The notes below the pieces were generated by a model. That model was not told where the DNA came from and ran no database searches. It saw only the letters and a list, made by a program, of their open reading frames with translations. A program made the translations under genes and the position numbers. Below are positions 33,071 to 41,909 of a DNA stretch of 64,000 nt, in pieces. The stretch covers positions 201,598 through 265,597 of the forward strand of contig DLHG01000009.1 in NCBI GenBank assembly GCA_002483105.1, given 5' to 3'. This stretch comes from Bacteroidetes bacterium UBA7674 (GTDB taxonomy: Bacteria > Bacteroidota > Bacteroidia > Chitinophagales > Chitinophagaceae). The stretch's first letter is position 1. Every line of letters starts with the position of its first letter.

Positions 33071-34389
33071 TGCAAAATGACAAGATCACATTAAAAGACC
33101 TTTCTATCTTCAGCCAGGACTCGGGCGGGGGAGTGTTTGGCCTTTTGGATAATACTACTACCCATGCGGGCAGGGATACGCTACGCAGGCATATCACTGC
33201 GCCGCCGGATAACTACGAGGCATTGCAGGAACTGCAGGATGCTGTAAAGTTCTGGGCAAAGCATACATCACTTTGGCCAACAGATGTTTCCAACGGCACT
33301 ATGCTGATGCTGGAGAAATTTTTTGAGTCGGCTGATGTGGCGACACCACCGAGGGGACTGACTTTTAGTGTGGGGGTGATGTTTCAAAAGCTATTCAACC
33401 GCAATGAATATTTTTTTACGGAATTTTCCTTGTCGCATTTAGCGGATTTCCTGAGAGGGTGTACCAAGCTGGCAGCCATTGCACAAGAGCATGAAGTCCC
33501 TGCCCTCCTGAAAAGAGAGTTGAAAGAAATAGAAGAAAACCTCGGGCACCGCCTGACGGCTGACCTGGTAAAAGTAAGTAAACAAACCCCTTACGCTGAA
33601 CTCTCCAAGTTGAGTTATCGTGCGAGGAGGGAGATGAAGAATACTGTCTATCGCCTGATGAACCACTATGCGCGCCTTGACGCGTGGCAGAGCATGGCGA
33701 AAGCGACCATTAATAATAAATGGGTGTTCCCGACGTTGCAGCCACCAAGACCTGTTGTGTTCTCGGCTACCCAGATGTATCATCCGTTGCTGGAGAATCC
33801 GGTACCGTATGATATAGACTTTAGCAAAAAGAGAAACTTCCTGTTGCTGACGGGCGCGAACATGTCGGGGAAAACGACCTTTATGCGTTCGCTTGGTGTG
33901 AGTGCTTTGCTGGCGCATCTGGGTATGGGCGTTCCTGCTTCATCGCTGAGCATCAGCTTCCTGGAAGGTATCATTACCAACATGCATGTGGAGGATGATA
34001 TACTAAAAGGGGAAAGCTACTTCTTTGCCGAAGTGCAACGTATGAAAATGACCGCACAAAAGCTACTGAAAGAAGAACCTCACCTCGTGCTGATGGACGA
34101 ACTTTTTAAAGGCACCAATGTACATGACGCCTATGAGTGTACTTCAGCAGTAATAGAAGGCCTGTTGAATCACCCCGACCACCTGATGATACTGTCTACC
34201 CACCTGTATGAAGTGGCGCAGCAATTCAGCCAACGGGAGGAGATACAGTTTGCACATTTCATTACGGAGATGGCGGGAGATAATTTCCGGTTTACCTATC
34301 ATTTGAAGGAAGGTATCTCGAATGACAGGATAGGGTACAGGATATTGCAGAAGGAGGGAGTGATAGAGTTGTTGAAGGGGAAGTCGTGA
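33070..34389 (+). CDS. MutS-family ATPase lacking the mismatch-recognition domain
   Basis: A 439-residue protein with a C-terminal MutS domain V: Walker A TGANMSGKTT (261-270), the LHMGVP-like GMGVPASS loop, Walker B LVLMDELFKGTN (about 346-357) and the STHLYE switch. The first 230 residues are helical, matching the MutS lever/core region. The N-terminal mismatch-binding domain (FxE) and the connector are absent, as in the short MutS-like group of Bacteroidota. Mismatch repair is therefore unlikely by itself; a role in recombination or chromosome structure is possible. The ATG overlaps the dihydroorotase stop by one base, suggesting translational coupling. Confidence 0.85.
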   Translation: MQNDKITLKDLSIFSQDSGGGVFGLLDNTTTHAGRDTLRRHITAPPDNYEALQELQDAVKFWAKHTSLWPTDVSNGTMLMLEKFFESADVATPPRGLTFSVGVMFQKLFNRNEYFFTEFSLSHLADFLRGCTKLAAIAQEHEVPALLKRELKEIEENLGHRLTADLVKVSKQTPYAELSKLSYRARREMKNTVYRLMNHYARLDAWQSMAKATINNKWVFPTLQPPRPVVFSATQMYHPLLENPVPYDIDFSKKRNFLLLTGANMSGKTTFMRSLGVSALLAHLGMGVPASSLSISFLEGIITNMHVEDDILKGESYFFAEVQRMKMTAQKLLKEEPHLVLMDELFKGTNVHDAYECTSAVIEGLLNHPDHLMILSTHLYEVAQQFSQREEIQFAHFITEMAGDNFRFTYHLKEGISNDRIGYRILQKEGVIELLKGKS

Positions 34390-34472
34390 GTCGGCCCCCT
34401 AACCCCCTGAAGGGGGAATATGTTGCGTAATTGTTTGCGAGCCGACATCCCCCCTGCCCCCTTCAAATGGGG
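34386..34472 (+). repeat. C-rich hairpin/GCGAGT elements, tandem pair
   Basis: Unit 1 is GTGAGTCGGCCCCCTAACC then CCCTGAAGGGGG (34386-34417). Unit 2 is GCGAGCCGACATCC then CCCCTGCCCCCTTCAAATGGGG (34438-34472). Both read in the GCGAGT-first direction. Confidence 0.6.
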
Positions 34473-34578
34473 AATGTGTTTCGTTCGTATATTATATATA
34501 TCGCTGTAGGGGTTGAAAGTTTTAAATCCATAATTTTACACGGTAGAGTTGTTTGGCTATAAAAGAATAAAATAAGAT

Positions 34579-35472
34579 ATGACAGATTTCAGGCCGAGGG
34601 GTTTTCAGTTATTGCCGGTAATTGTAAAGAACCTGATCATCATTAATGTGTTGTTCGTGCTGGGGCAATTTGCCCTGGGTAGTATGGGTATAGACCTTGC
34701 GGATTACCTGGGACTTCACTACTGGCGTTCGGAGCATTTTGGATTCTGGCAGATACTGACGCATATGTTTATGCACGGTTCGGCGCACGATCTCAATCTT
34801 ACCTTCTGGCACCTGTTCTCCAATATGTTTGCCCTATGGATGTTTGGTAGTACGCTGGAGAATATGTGGGGGCCTAAAAAGTTCCTGACCTTCTACCTGA
34901 TATGCGGACTTGGGGCAGCACTTTGCCACCTTGGTGTATTAGGATACCAATACGAGACATTAAATAATGCCTTTAATGCGTATCAACTAAATCCAACAGT
35001 CGATCAATATGAGATCTTCCTGAAAAAGAATATCCCGCTACCTCCCACCACGCAATCTGCTGCTGATGCATGGAACTATTTGGCCTCCTGGCAACAGGAT
35101 CCGTCGTCGATATCGATGAGTAACGACTCAAAAACAATGCTATATAAACATCTGTATGGTTATACCAACTATGGCACGGGTAAACATATAGAAGGTGTAT
35201 TTGATGAGGCTACAGTAGGTGCGTCGGGTGCAGTGTTTGGTGTGCTCTTTGCTTTTGGATACTTGTTTCCTAATACTTTATTGTACCTCTACTTCTTTGT
35301 GCCCGTTAAGGCTAAGTGGTTCATAGGCTTTTATGCTTTGTTTGAATTGTACAATGGTATTCAGAACTCTGCAGGTGATAACGTAGCACACTTTGCACAC
35401 CTGGGAGGTATGCTGTTCGCCTTCATACTATTGAAGATATGGGCCAGGAGAAACACACGACATTATTATTAA
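34579..35472 (+). CDS. rhomboid family intramembrane serine protease (active)
   Basis: A 297-residue inner-membrane protease. The catalytic Ser216 is in VGASGAVFG and His274 is in NVAHFAHLGG, a complete Ser-His dyad. The oxyanion-region HMFMHGSAHDLNLTFWHLFSNM is also typical. Six membrane helices fit the basic rhomboid. An unusually long loop of about 90 residues (about 122-212) separates helix 3-4 from the GxSG helix. The next gene, 10 bp later, is a second rhomboid that lacks the dyad, so the two may work together. Confidence 0.9.
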   Translation: MTDFRPRGFQLLPVIVKNLIIINVLFVLGQFALGSMGIDLADYLGLHYWRSEHFGFWQILTHMFMHGSAHDLNLTFWHLFSNMFALWMFGSTLENMWGPKKFLTFYLICGLGAALCHLGVLGYQYETLNNAFNAYQLNPTVDQYEIFLKKNIPLPPTTQSAADAWNYLASWQQDPSSISMSNDSKTMLYKHLYGYTNYGTGKHIEGVFDEATVGASGAVFGVLFAFGYLFPNTLLYLYFFVPVKAKWFIGFYALFELYNGIQNSAGDNVAHFAHLGGMLFAFILLKIWARRNTRHYY

Positions 35473-35482
35473 AGAATTGAAG

Positions 35483-36409
35483 ATGCCAAAGACCTCAAAT
35501 AAATATTCTGCTTCGCCTTTTTCCAGGTATTATAAGGATAACGCGGTGCTGCAACTGATCGTGGCGTTAGGGTCAGCGTTTGTGATATTTCACTTTACCC
35601 TTACGGTGATGCGTATCATGGAATATCCCGAGATCGAGATATTGCAGAATATAACGAGCAATACCACCCTTCCTGCTCTGCCGGAATTTAAGTACAAAGT
35701 ATGGACGTTATTTACCTACGGCCTGTTTCATATAAAACAAACGGGTGTGTTTACCGACCTGGGCTTCTGGTCTATGTTCAGTAATATGGTGTGGCTTTAT
35801 TGCTTCGGTAGTTTGCTACAGATGATGATAGGCTTCAGGCATGTGATGCCTTTGTTCTTCTATTCGGTGATAGTGGGTGGCATATTCTATATGCTGGCGC
35901 AATATGTGCCTGCATGGGCAGTAGCGCCCGGTGCACACTTAGGTGGTGCACAGGCGGGTATTGTAGCCCTTGCTGCCGCATCGGTGACCATAGCGCCGAA
36001 TTACAGGTTTTACTTAGCGCCGCATTTCAGTGTGCCGATGATGGTGGTGGTGTCCGTATTTGGTGTGTTGATGATGTTGTACACAGGCTTTGCCGGCGCA
36101 CAACTGATGCTTATATCCGGTGGTGCGCTGATGGGTTTTATATATATTACATTGCTGAGAGGTGGTAAGGACATCAGCAGTTGGCTATACAGTGTTACCG
36201 GGAAGATAGGTAGCAGCTTTACGCCCAAAGAAGATGCCTACAAGAAACACACGCACAAGCGCAGTGATGTACTGAACAGTGTGCAGAAAAAACAAGTAGC
36301 AGAAGAACAACGTGTTGATGAGATACTGGATAAAATAAACAAGAAGGGATACGACTCCCTTACTAAGGAGGAGAAGGATATACTGCTGAGAGCCAGCAAA
36401 GAAAATTAG
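35483..36409 (+). CDS. rhomboid-like protein without catalytic residues (pseudoprotease)
   Basis: A 308-residue membrane protein with the rhomboid fold: SMFSNMVWLYCFGS matches the helix-2 region of the neighbour. At the catalytic positions it reads GGAQAGIVAL (Gln157 in place of Ser) and LISGGALMG (Ile211 in place of His), so it cannot use the rhomboid dyad. After the last helix it has a cytoplasmic tail with RVDEILDKINKKGYDSLTKEEKDILLRASKEN, a segment common at the C-terminus of Bacteroidota rhomboids. I chose the ATG at 35483; a TTG at 35477 is also in frame. It overlaps no gene and lies 10 bp from each neighbour, so it is part of an operon. Its job may resemble iRhom-type regulators, but that is inference. 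Confidence 0.85.
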   Translation: MPKTSNKYSASPFSRYYKDNAVLQLIVALGSAFVIFHFTLTVMRIMEYPEIEILQNITSNTTLPALPEFKYKVWTLFTYGLFHIKQTGVFTDLGFWSMFSNMVWLYCFGSLLQMMIGFRHVMPLFFYSVIVGGIFYMLAQYVPAWAVAPGAHLGGAQAGIVALAAASVTIAPNYRFYLAPHFSVPMMVVVSVFGVLMMLYTGFAGAQLMLISGGALMGFIYITLLRGGKDISSWLYSVTGKIGSSFTPKEDAYKKHTHKRSDVLNSVQKKQVAEEQRVDEILDKINKKGYDSLTKEEKDILLRASKEN

Positions 36410-36418
36410 ATACCACCA

Positions 36419-37549
36419 GTGGAACAACGCCCCGGTATATTCCGTAGGTTATTAAAGAGCACCTTTAAAATTGCTAATACCTTAGCAATAGTTTGGCTAA
36501 TGCTCTGCATGCTGGCGTCTTATGTCAGTCCTGCCAGTGTAAAGAACCTGGCGCTTTTCAGCCTGACCATTCCTTTTGCTATTCTTGCCAATGTATTCTT
36601 TGTTGTTGGTTGGCTGTTTACTACTAAGAAGTTGCGTGCTATAAATTCTTTAATAGCCCTGGTAATATGCTATAAGCTGGTGACCGTTGTCTTTGGATTG
36701 AACTATGGCGCGAAACATGACTGGGAGCGCGCGGAAGACCGTGTGAAAATAATGAGCTGGAATGTGCACGGCCTTGGCTTGTTCAACAAACCCCTGAACA
36801 AAGATGACAAGAAAAATATAGCACAAGTGATTCAGGACGAAGATCCTGATATACTTTGCCTGCCTGAGTACTCGCTGATGCGCGATGGGAGTACCGATAA
36901 ATACACTAAGAGAATAGCGACCACCAATGGCTTTGTTGATCATAAGTTCAACCTGGATAATACTTACGGCTATCACGTAATACTGGGGACGATGGTTTAT
37001 TCTAAATATCCCTTGATAGATTTTAAGGCGCACGATCTGGGGCATTACATATTCCTGGTGCAGGCAGATGTGAAACTCCCCGGCGACAAAATGATGCGTT
37101 TGTTTTTTGTGCACCTGTATTCATTCGGGCTGAGTGATAATGATCGCGACTATATAGAGCAGGTAAGGGCCAACCAAACGGAAATAAAAAAAGACCTGGG
37201 TGTTTCCAGGACCTTCATCAGCAAGTTCAACCGTTCCTGGGCTATCAGGGCCAATGAGGCTGATAGTATATCTGCCATTGTGAGCAGGAGTCCTTACCCT
37301 GTATTTATCTGTGGTGACTTTAACGATCTTCCCGGTTCTTATACCTATACCAAGATACGGAATGAGCTAAGTGATGCCTTCTCAGAGAAGGGAGCAGGGT
37401 TGGGCAGGACCTATAACCAGATATTCGGAACACTGAGGATAGATCACATGTTCTACGATCCCAAGGCGCTGGAGATACTGGGATACAAGTCTTATTATAA
37501 TAGAATGTCGGACCATAATCCTGTCGTGGCGAATTTTAAAATAAAGTAA
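36419..37549 (+). CDS. endonuclease/exonuclease/phosphatase family membrane protein
   Basis: A 376-residue protein starting with GTG, 9 bp after the second rhomboid. Three membrane helices (about 17-38, 44-67 and 75-95) are followed by an EEP catalytic domain: KIMSWNVHGLGLF, DPDILCLPEYS, RLFFVHLYSF, VFICGDFNDLPGSYTY and the final MSDHNPVVA. The metal and phosphate ligands (N, E, H, D-N, D-H) are all in place. Members cleave phosphodiesters or phosphate monoesters; the domain should face the periplasm. The substrate is unknown. Confidence 0.85.
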   Translation: MEQRPGIFRRLLKSTFKIANTLAIVWLMLCMLASYVSPASVKNLALFSLTIPFAILANVFFVVGWLFTTKKLRAINSLIALVICYKLVTVVFGLNYGAKHDWERAEDRVKIMSWNVHGLGLFNKPLNKDDKKNIAQVIQDEDPDILCLPEYSLMRDGSTDKYTKRIATTNGFVDHKFNLDNTYGYHVILGTMVYSKYPLIDFKAHDLGHYIFLVQADVKLPGDKMMRLFFVHLYSFGLSDNDRDYIEQVRANQTEIKKDLGVSRTFISKFNRSWAIRANEADSISAIVSRSPYPVFICGDFNDLPGSYTYTKIRNELSDAFSEKGAGLGRTYNQIFGTLRIDHMFYDPKALEILGYKSYYNRMSDHNPVVANFKIK

Positions 37550-37555
37550 CGCTCT

Positions 37556-38341
37556 ATGAAAATAGCATTAGCTACACCACCAATGCCCGGATCGATAAGC
37601 GATTGTCTGCATTGGATAGAGAAGCTTTCAGGTGAGGCTGCTAAAGGAGGGGCCGAGATCATTTGCTTCCCTGAAACATATCTACCCGGTTATCCCGCAG
37701 AAGAATTTAAAGTAGAAGAGCGTTCACCTGAGAAATTACATTCGGCTTTGGATGAAGCATGTGAGATAGCAGCCAATAATAGAATAGCTGTCATTTTACC
37801 AACGGACCGGTATAGCGCTGAAGGATTGTTGAACGTGGCTGTTGTAATAGACGCTACCGGAGAAATATCAGGATACCAGACCAAGAATCAACTAGACCCC
37901 TCTGAGGAGCATATATGGATACCCGGAACTGAAAGGGAAATATTTGAGGTGAACGGTGTGAAATTCGGGATAACAATATGCCATGAAGGCTTCAGATATC
38001 CGGAGTCGACACGGTGGGCCGCGAGAAACGGGGCCGTCATAGTATTCCATCCTAATTGTACCGGTAGTAATAGGAGCGGCAATAAACCGACGGAATGGGG
38101 TGACAAGGATAGTCCGTACTACGAAAAGGCAACAATGCTAAGGGCCATGGAGAACACCATCTATTTTGCCAGCGTTAATTATTGTTTTGATTTTCCTGAT
38201 TCTGCCTCCTCGGTGGTAGATCCCGACGGGAAGTGCATAGGGTACCAGCCGTATGGTACACCCGGTGTATTGATAATGGAAATAGACACCACAAAAGCTA
38301 CAGGATTACTGGCAAAGAGGTTTAAGGCTGATTTGTATTAA
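37556..38341 (+). CDS. carbon-nitrogen hydrolase (nitrilase superfamily)
   Basis: A 261-residue soluble enzyme with the full nitrilase triad: E40 in CFPETYLPGYP, K110 in YQTKNQL and C142 in ITICHEGFRYPE. Such enzymes hydrolyse amides or N-carbamoyl compounds, or make amides. Omega-amidase, N-carbamoylputrescine amidase and aliphatic amidase are all possible, and the sequence does not choose between them. The start is 6 bp after the EEP gene, at the end of the rhomboid-rhomboid-EEP run. A C-rich hairpin repeat follows the stop. Confidence 0.85.
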   Translation: MKIALATPPMPGSISDCLHWIEKLSGEAAKGGAEIICFPETYLPGYPAEEFKVEERSPEKLHSALDEACEIAANNRIAVILPTDRYSAEGLLNVAVVIDATGEISGYQTKNQLDPSEEHIWIPGTEREIFEVNGVKFGITICHEGFRYPESTRWAARNGAVIVFHPNCTGSNRSGNKPTEWGDKDSPYYEKATMLRAMENTIYFASVNYCFDFPDSASSVVDPDGKCIGYQPYGTPGVLIMEIDTTKATGLLAKRFKADLY

Positions 38342-38346
38342 GTTGT

Positions 38347-38409
38347 GCGAGTCAACCACCCCGGCCCAACCGAAGGTCGGGGCACCCCTCCTTGAAAAAA
38401 GGAGGGGTG
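38347..38409 (+). repeat. C-rich hairpin/GCGAGT element, full-length copy
   Basis: GCGAGTCAACCACCCCGG, CCCAACCGAAGGTCGGGG (inner hairpin), then CACCCCTCCTTGAAAAAAGGAGGGGTG. It is the best example of the complete order, opposite in direction to the tandem pair at 13668-13782. Confidence 0.75.
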
Positions 38410-38556
38410 TGTAAAAGAGGTTACCTTTTGCTTAATTTCGTATAAACGGGTACATGACATCCTTCTTTAAATATAGCCAATTGTCTTTCTGCTGTTGTAG
38501 CAGGCTATAATCTCATGTCTAATAGCGGTTTCGCAGTTAATCTGACCTCCATCCCT

Positions 38557-38564
38557 TATTTTTG
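38557..38564 (+). promoter_or_regulatory. -7-like promoter motif of cysS
   Basis: TATTTTTG, 15 bp before the cysS ATG. Confidence 0.4.
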
Positions 38565-38579
38565 CAAATATTTTTTAAG

Positions 38580-40076
38580 ATGTCTGATCTACATATATAT
38601 AATTCGTATACGCGTCAAAAGGAACAATTTCAATCTATTACCCCCGGCCACGTAGGCCTGTATGTGTGCGGCCCTACCGTATCGGGTGAGTCGCACCTGG
38701 GCCATGCCCGTCCGTACATCACTTTCGACGTAGTGAACCGCTACCTGCAACACCTTGGTTATAAAGTGCGTTATGTGCGCAATATCACCGATGCAGGGCA
38801 CTTTGAAGAAGAAGGCCGTGAGGCGGAAGATAAAGTGGCTACCAAAGCCCAATTGGAACGTATGGAGCCGATGGAGTTGGTACATAAGTACACCAACCTG
38901 TTCCATTGGGGAATGCGCCTGTTCAATAACCTGGATCCGAGTATTGAGCCTACCGCTACCGGCCACATTATAGAGCAGATAGACATGATCGAAAATATTA
39001 TTGCTAAGGGATATGCGTATGAGGTGAATGGCTCTGTGTACTTTGATGTAAAGAAATATGCTGAGAAATATCCTTATGGAAAGCTTAGTGGACGCATATT
39101 GGAAGACCTGTTGGAAACAACACGTGAACTGGACGGACAGGAAGAGAAGAGAAACAAAGTAGATTTTGCTCTGTGGAAGAAAGCGCCTGCTGAGCACATT
39201 ATGCGCTGGAACAGCCCGTGGGGTGAAGGTTTCCCGGGATGGCATATAGAATGCTCCGCGATGAGCAGTAAGTATCTGGGCGATAAGTTTGACATACATG
39301 GTGGCGGTATGGATCTCCAGTTCCCGCATCATGAGAGTGAGATAGCACAATCAACTATAGCACATGACCATGCACCGGTGAACTACTGGATGCACAACAA
39401 CATGATCACCATCAACGGAAAGAAGATGGGGAAGAGCTATAACAATGTGATCAAGCTGACGGAACTCTTTAGCGGCAATCACCCGATACTTGAGCAATCG
39501 TATCACCCGATGGTAGTGCGATTCTATATATTGCAAACGCATTACCGCAGTACGCTTGATTTTTCTAATGAGGCATTGCAGGCGTCTGAAAAAGCGTTCC
39601 GTAGGTTGTGGGAGGCGCACGAGATAGTACAGAAGATGCAACGGGCAGGTGGTGCTGAGGCGACAGATAAAGAACTGGATGCTAAGGTGCAGGGCTTTTG
39701 CCGCGATTGTGATGAGAGCATGAACGATGATCTGAATACGGCTAAAGTGATCGCTAACCTGTTTGAGCTGGCACCTATCGTTAATGGTTTCAAAGCCGGG
39801 CATATAGACAGCGGCGCTATTTCGGCGGAGACGTTCGAGCTGGTGCAAACCACATTTAAGACCTATCTTGAAGATATACTAGGTATGCAGGCATTGCAGG
39901 TAAAAGAAAGCAGCAATAAACTTGACCAGGTATTGTCTTTATTGATAGAAATAAGAAAAGATGCCAAGATGCGTAAGGACTTCGCGACATCAGATCAAAT
40001 ACGCAACAAACTGGCAGAGGCCGGCGTTATGCTAAAGGACGAAAAAGACGGCAGCATAACTTATACTATAGAATAA
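38580..40076 (+). CDS. cysS: cysteinyl-tRNA synthetase
   Basis: Charges tRNA-Cys. The 498-residue class I synthetase has the Zn/substrate Cys in YVCGPTVS (C30), the HIGH-type SHLGH (39-43), the Zn motif GWHIECSAM and the KMSKS-type KKMGKS, then the DALR domain. I chose the ATG at 38580; the frame extends six codons to a TTG at 38562 inside the promoter motif. It is followed 4 bp later by the ABC exporter and then galE, so an operon is likely. Confidence 0.96.
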   Translation: MSDLHIYNSYTRQKEQFQSITPGHVGLYVCGPTVSGESHLGHARPYITFDVVNRYLQHLGYKVRYVRNITDAGHFEEEGREAEDKVATKAQLERMEPMELVHKYTNLFHWGMRLFNNLDPSIEPTATGHIIEQIDMIENIIAKGYAYEVNGSVYFDVKKYAEKYPYGKLSGRILEDLLETTRELDGQEEKRNKVDFALWKKAPAEHIMRWNSPWGEGFPGWHIECSAMSSKYLGDKFDIHGGGMDLQFPHHESEIAQSTIAHDHAPVNYWMHNNMITINGKKMGKSYNNVIKLTELFSGNHPILEQSYHPMVVRFYILQTHYRSTLDFSNEALQASEKAFRRLWEAHEIVQKMQRAGGAEATDKELDAKVQGFCRDCDESMNDDLNTAKVIANLFELAPIVNGFKAGHIDSGAISAETFELVQTTFKTYLEDILGMQALQVKESSNKLDQVLSLLIEIRKDAKMRKDFATSDQIRNKLAEAGVMLKDEKDGSITYTIE

Positions 40077-40080
40077 TAGC

Positions 40081-41880
40081 ATGAAGAAAATATCAAGGAT
40101 ACTCCGCTACCTGTCTGACTACAAAGGAAAGGTAGCGTTGTATTTTACATTCAATGTACTGGCTACGGTGTTTGCGCTGGGTTCATTTACCATGTTGGCC
40201 CCCGTATTGCAGACATTGTTCATGGCCGACCAGGTGCCACCTACGGGGAATGATCCGCTGGCAGTGATGACCCGCTTTGTGAGCAGGGTGGTACAGGAAG
40301 AAGGGAAGCTGGCTGCCCTAACCTATTCTATATTCATAGTAATTGGTTGTACCATACTCAAGAATTTTTTCCTGTATTGCTCTTCATATATTCTTAACCC
40401 GATTCGTAATGCGGTTCTTCGCAGGTTGAGAGATGAGATGTTTACCAAAGCCTTGTCTTTGCCTATCGGCTACTTTACAGAGAAGCGTAAAGGCGATATC
40501 ATTTCCCGTATGACCAATGATATCACTGAAGTAGAATGGTCTGTGATAGGTGTGTTGGAAGCATTTATCAGGGAGCCTATTACTATCATCTTTACATTGA
40601 CATCGATGGTGATCATTAGTCCGCAACTTACATTATTCCTCTTGTTATTCCTTCCGGTTACCGGGTTGATCATAGGTCGTATAGGTAAGTCGTTGAAGCG
40701 GCCATCTGCAGAGGCCCAGAAGGAAATGGGTACTTTGCTCGGAGTGATAGACGAGACACTTGTGGGCATGAGGATCATTAAGGCGTTCACTGCAGAAAAG
40801 CACCAGTCTTTACGTTTCAGGATGATCAATAATGGCATCTTCAGATTACGGAATAAAGTAGCTGCCCGCAAAGAATTAGGGTCTCCCATGTCGGAGACGT
40901 TGGGTATTATAGTGGTGTGTATCATTCTGTGGTATGGCGGACGTCTGATATTCTCAGGTGATACTTCGCTCACAGGGCCGTTCTTTATTACATTCATAGG
41001 CCTGTTCTACCAAATCATCAACCCATTCAAAAACCTTTCTTCCTCATTTTATAATCTGAAAAAGGGTGAAGGTGCATTGGATAGGATAGAAGAACTACTC
41101 ACTGAAGACAACACTATTAAAGAATCGGCCAACCCTGTAGGGGTACGCTCGTTTGAGCGTTCTATTGAGCTGAAAAATGTTCATTTCAATTATGGTGACA
41201 AAATCATATTAAATGGTATTGACCTGACCATAGAGAAAGGAAAGACCATCGCACTGGTGGGTGCATCGGGTGCGGGTAAGTCGACATTGGTGGACCTGAT
41301 ACCACGTTTTCATGATGTGACGAGTGGTGAAATACTGATAGATGGTGTGAATGTGAAAGACTACAAGTTGGATGATATGCGCCGGCTAATGGGTGTGGTG
41401 AGCCAGGATCCTATATTGTTCAATGATACTATTTATAACAACATAACGCTGGGAACAGGTGGCGCCACGCAGGCGCGCGTGGAAGAAGCTGCGACGGTGG
41501 CACATGCACACAACTTTATAATGAAGAAAGAGCTAGGTTACTCCACTGAAGTGGGGGATAGGGGTACAAGGCTTAGTGGTGGTGAGCGTCAACGTGTAAC
41601 GATAGCGCGGGCAGTACTGAAAAATCCGCCGATATTGATACTGGACGAAGCCACATCTTCGCTGGACACAGAGAGTGAACGTATGGTGCAGGATGCCATT
41701 AATCAGCTGATGCAGAATCGTACCTGTATCGTTATCGCGCACAGATTATCTACGGTGCAACATGCTGATGAGATCATTGTACTGGACAACGGTCGTATTG
41801 CAGAACGTGGTACACACGCATCACTTATAAGCAATAATGGCCTATATAAAAAATTGGTCGAAATGCAGCAGGTGCGCTAG
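40081..41880 (+). CDS. ABC transporter, MsbA-type half exporter
   Basis: A 599-residue fusion of an ABC exporter membrane domain (six helices, about 20-335) and a nucleotide-binding domain. The latter has Walker A GASGAGKST, the signature LSGGERQR, Walker B ILILDEATSSLD and the H-loop IAHRLST. The length and order fit homodimeric lipid or drug exporters. MsbA (lipid A core flippase) is the closest match in layout, but multidrug homologues look alike. Its neighbours cysS and galE do not decide the substrate. Confidence 0.85.
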   Translation: MKKISRILRYLSDYKGKVALYFTFNVLATVFALGSFTMLAPVLQTLFMADQVPPTGNDPLAVMTRFVSRVVQEEGKLAALTYSIFIVIGCTILKNFFLYCSSYILNPIRNAVLRRLRDEMFTKALSLPIGYFTEKRKGDIISRMTNDITEVEWSVIGVLEAFIREPITIIFTLTSMVIISPQLTLFLLLFLPVTGLIIGRIGKSLKRPSAEAQKEMGTLLGVIDETLVGMRIIKAFTAEKHQSLRFRMINNGIFRLRNKVAARKELGSPMSETLGIIVVCIILWYGGRLIFSGDTSLTGPFFITFIGLFYQIINPFKNLSSSFYNLKKGEGALDRIEELLTEDNTIKESANPVGVRSFERSIELKNVHFNYGDKIILNGIDLTIEKGKTIALVGASGAGKSTLVDLIPRFHDVTSGEILIDGVNVKDYKLDDMRRLMGVVSQDPILFNDTIYNNITLGTGGATQARVEEAATVAHAHNFIMKKELGYSTEVGDRGTRLSGGERQRVTIARAVLKNPPILILDEATSSLDTESERMVQDAINQLMQNRTCIVIAHRLSTVQHADEIIVLDNGRIAERGTHASLISNNGLYKKLVEMQQVR

Positions 41881-41886
41881 ATGCAG

Positions 41887-41894
41887 TATATTTG
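41887..41894 (+). promoter_or_regulatory. -7-like promoter motif of galE
   Basis: TATATTTG, 15 bp before the galE ATG, in the 29-bp gap after the exporter gene. Confidence 0.35.
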
Positions 41895-41909
41895 CATTAA
41901 ATAGCTGTG

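Noticed and set aside
38589..39350. 253-residue minus-strand frame opposite cysS
   Set aside because: Antisense to the conserved catalytic part of cysS; no homology-like features.
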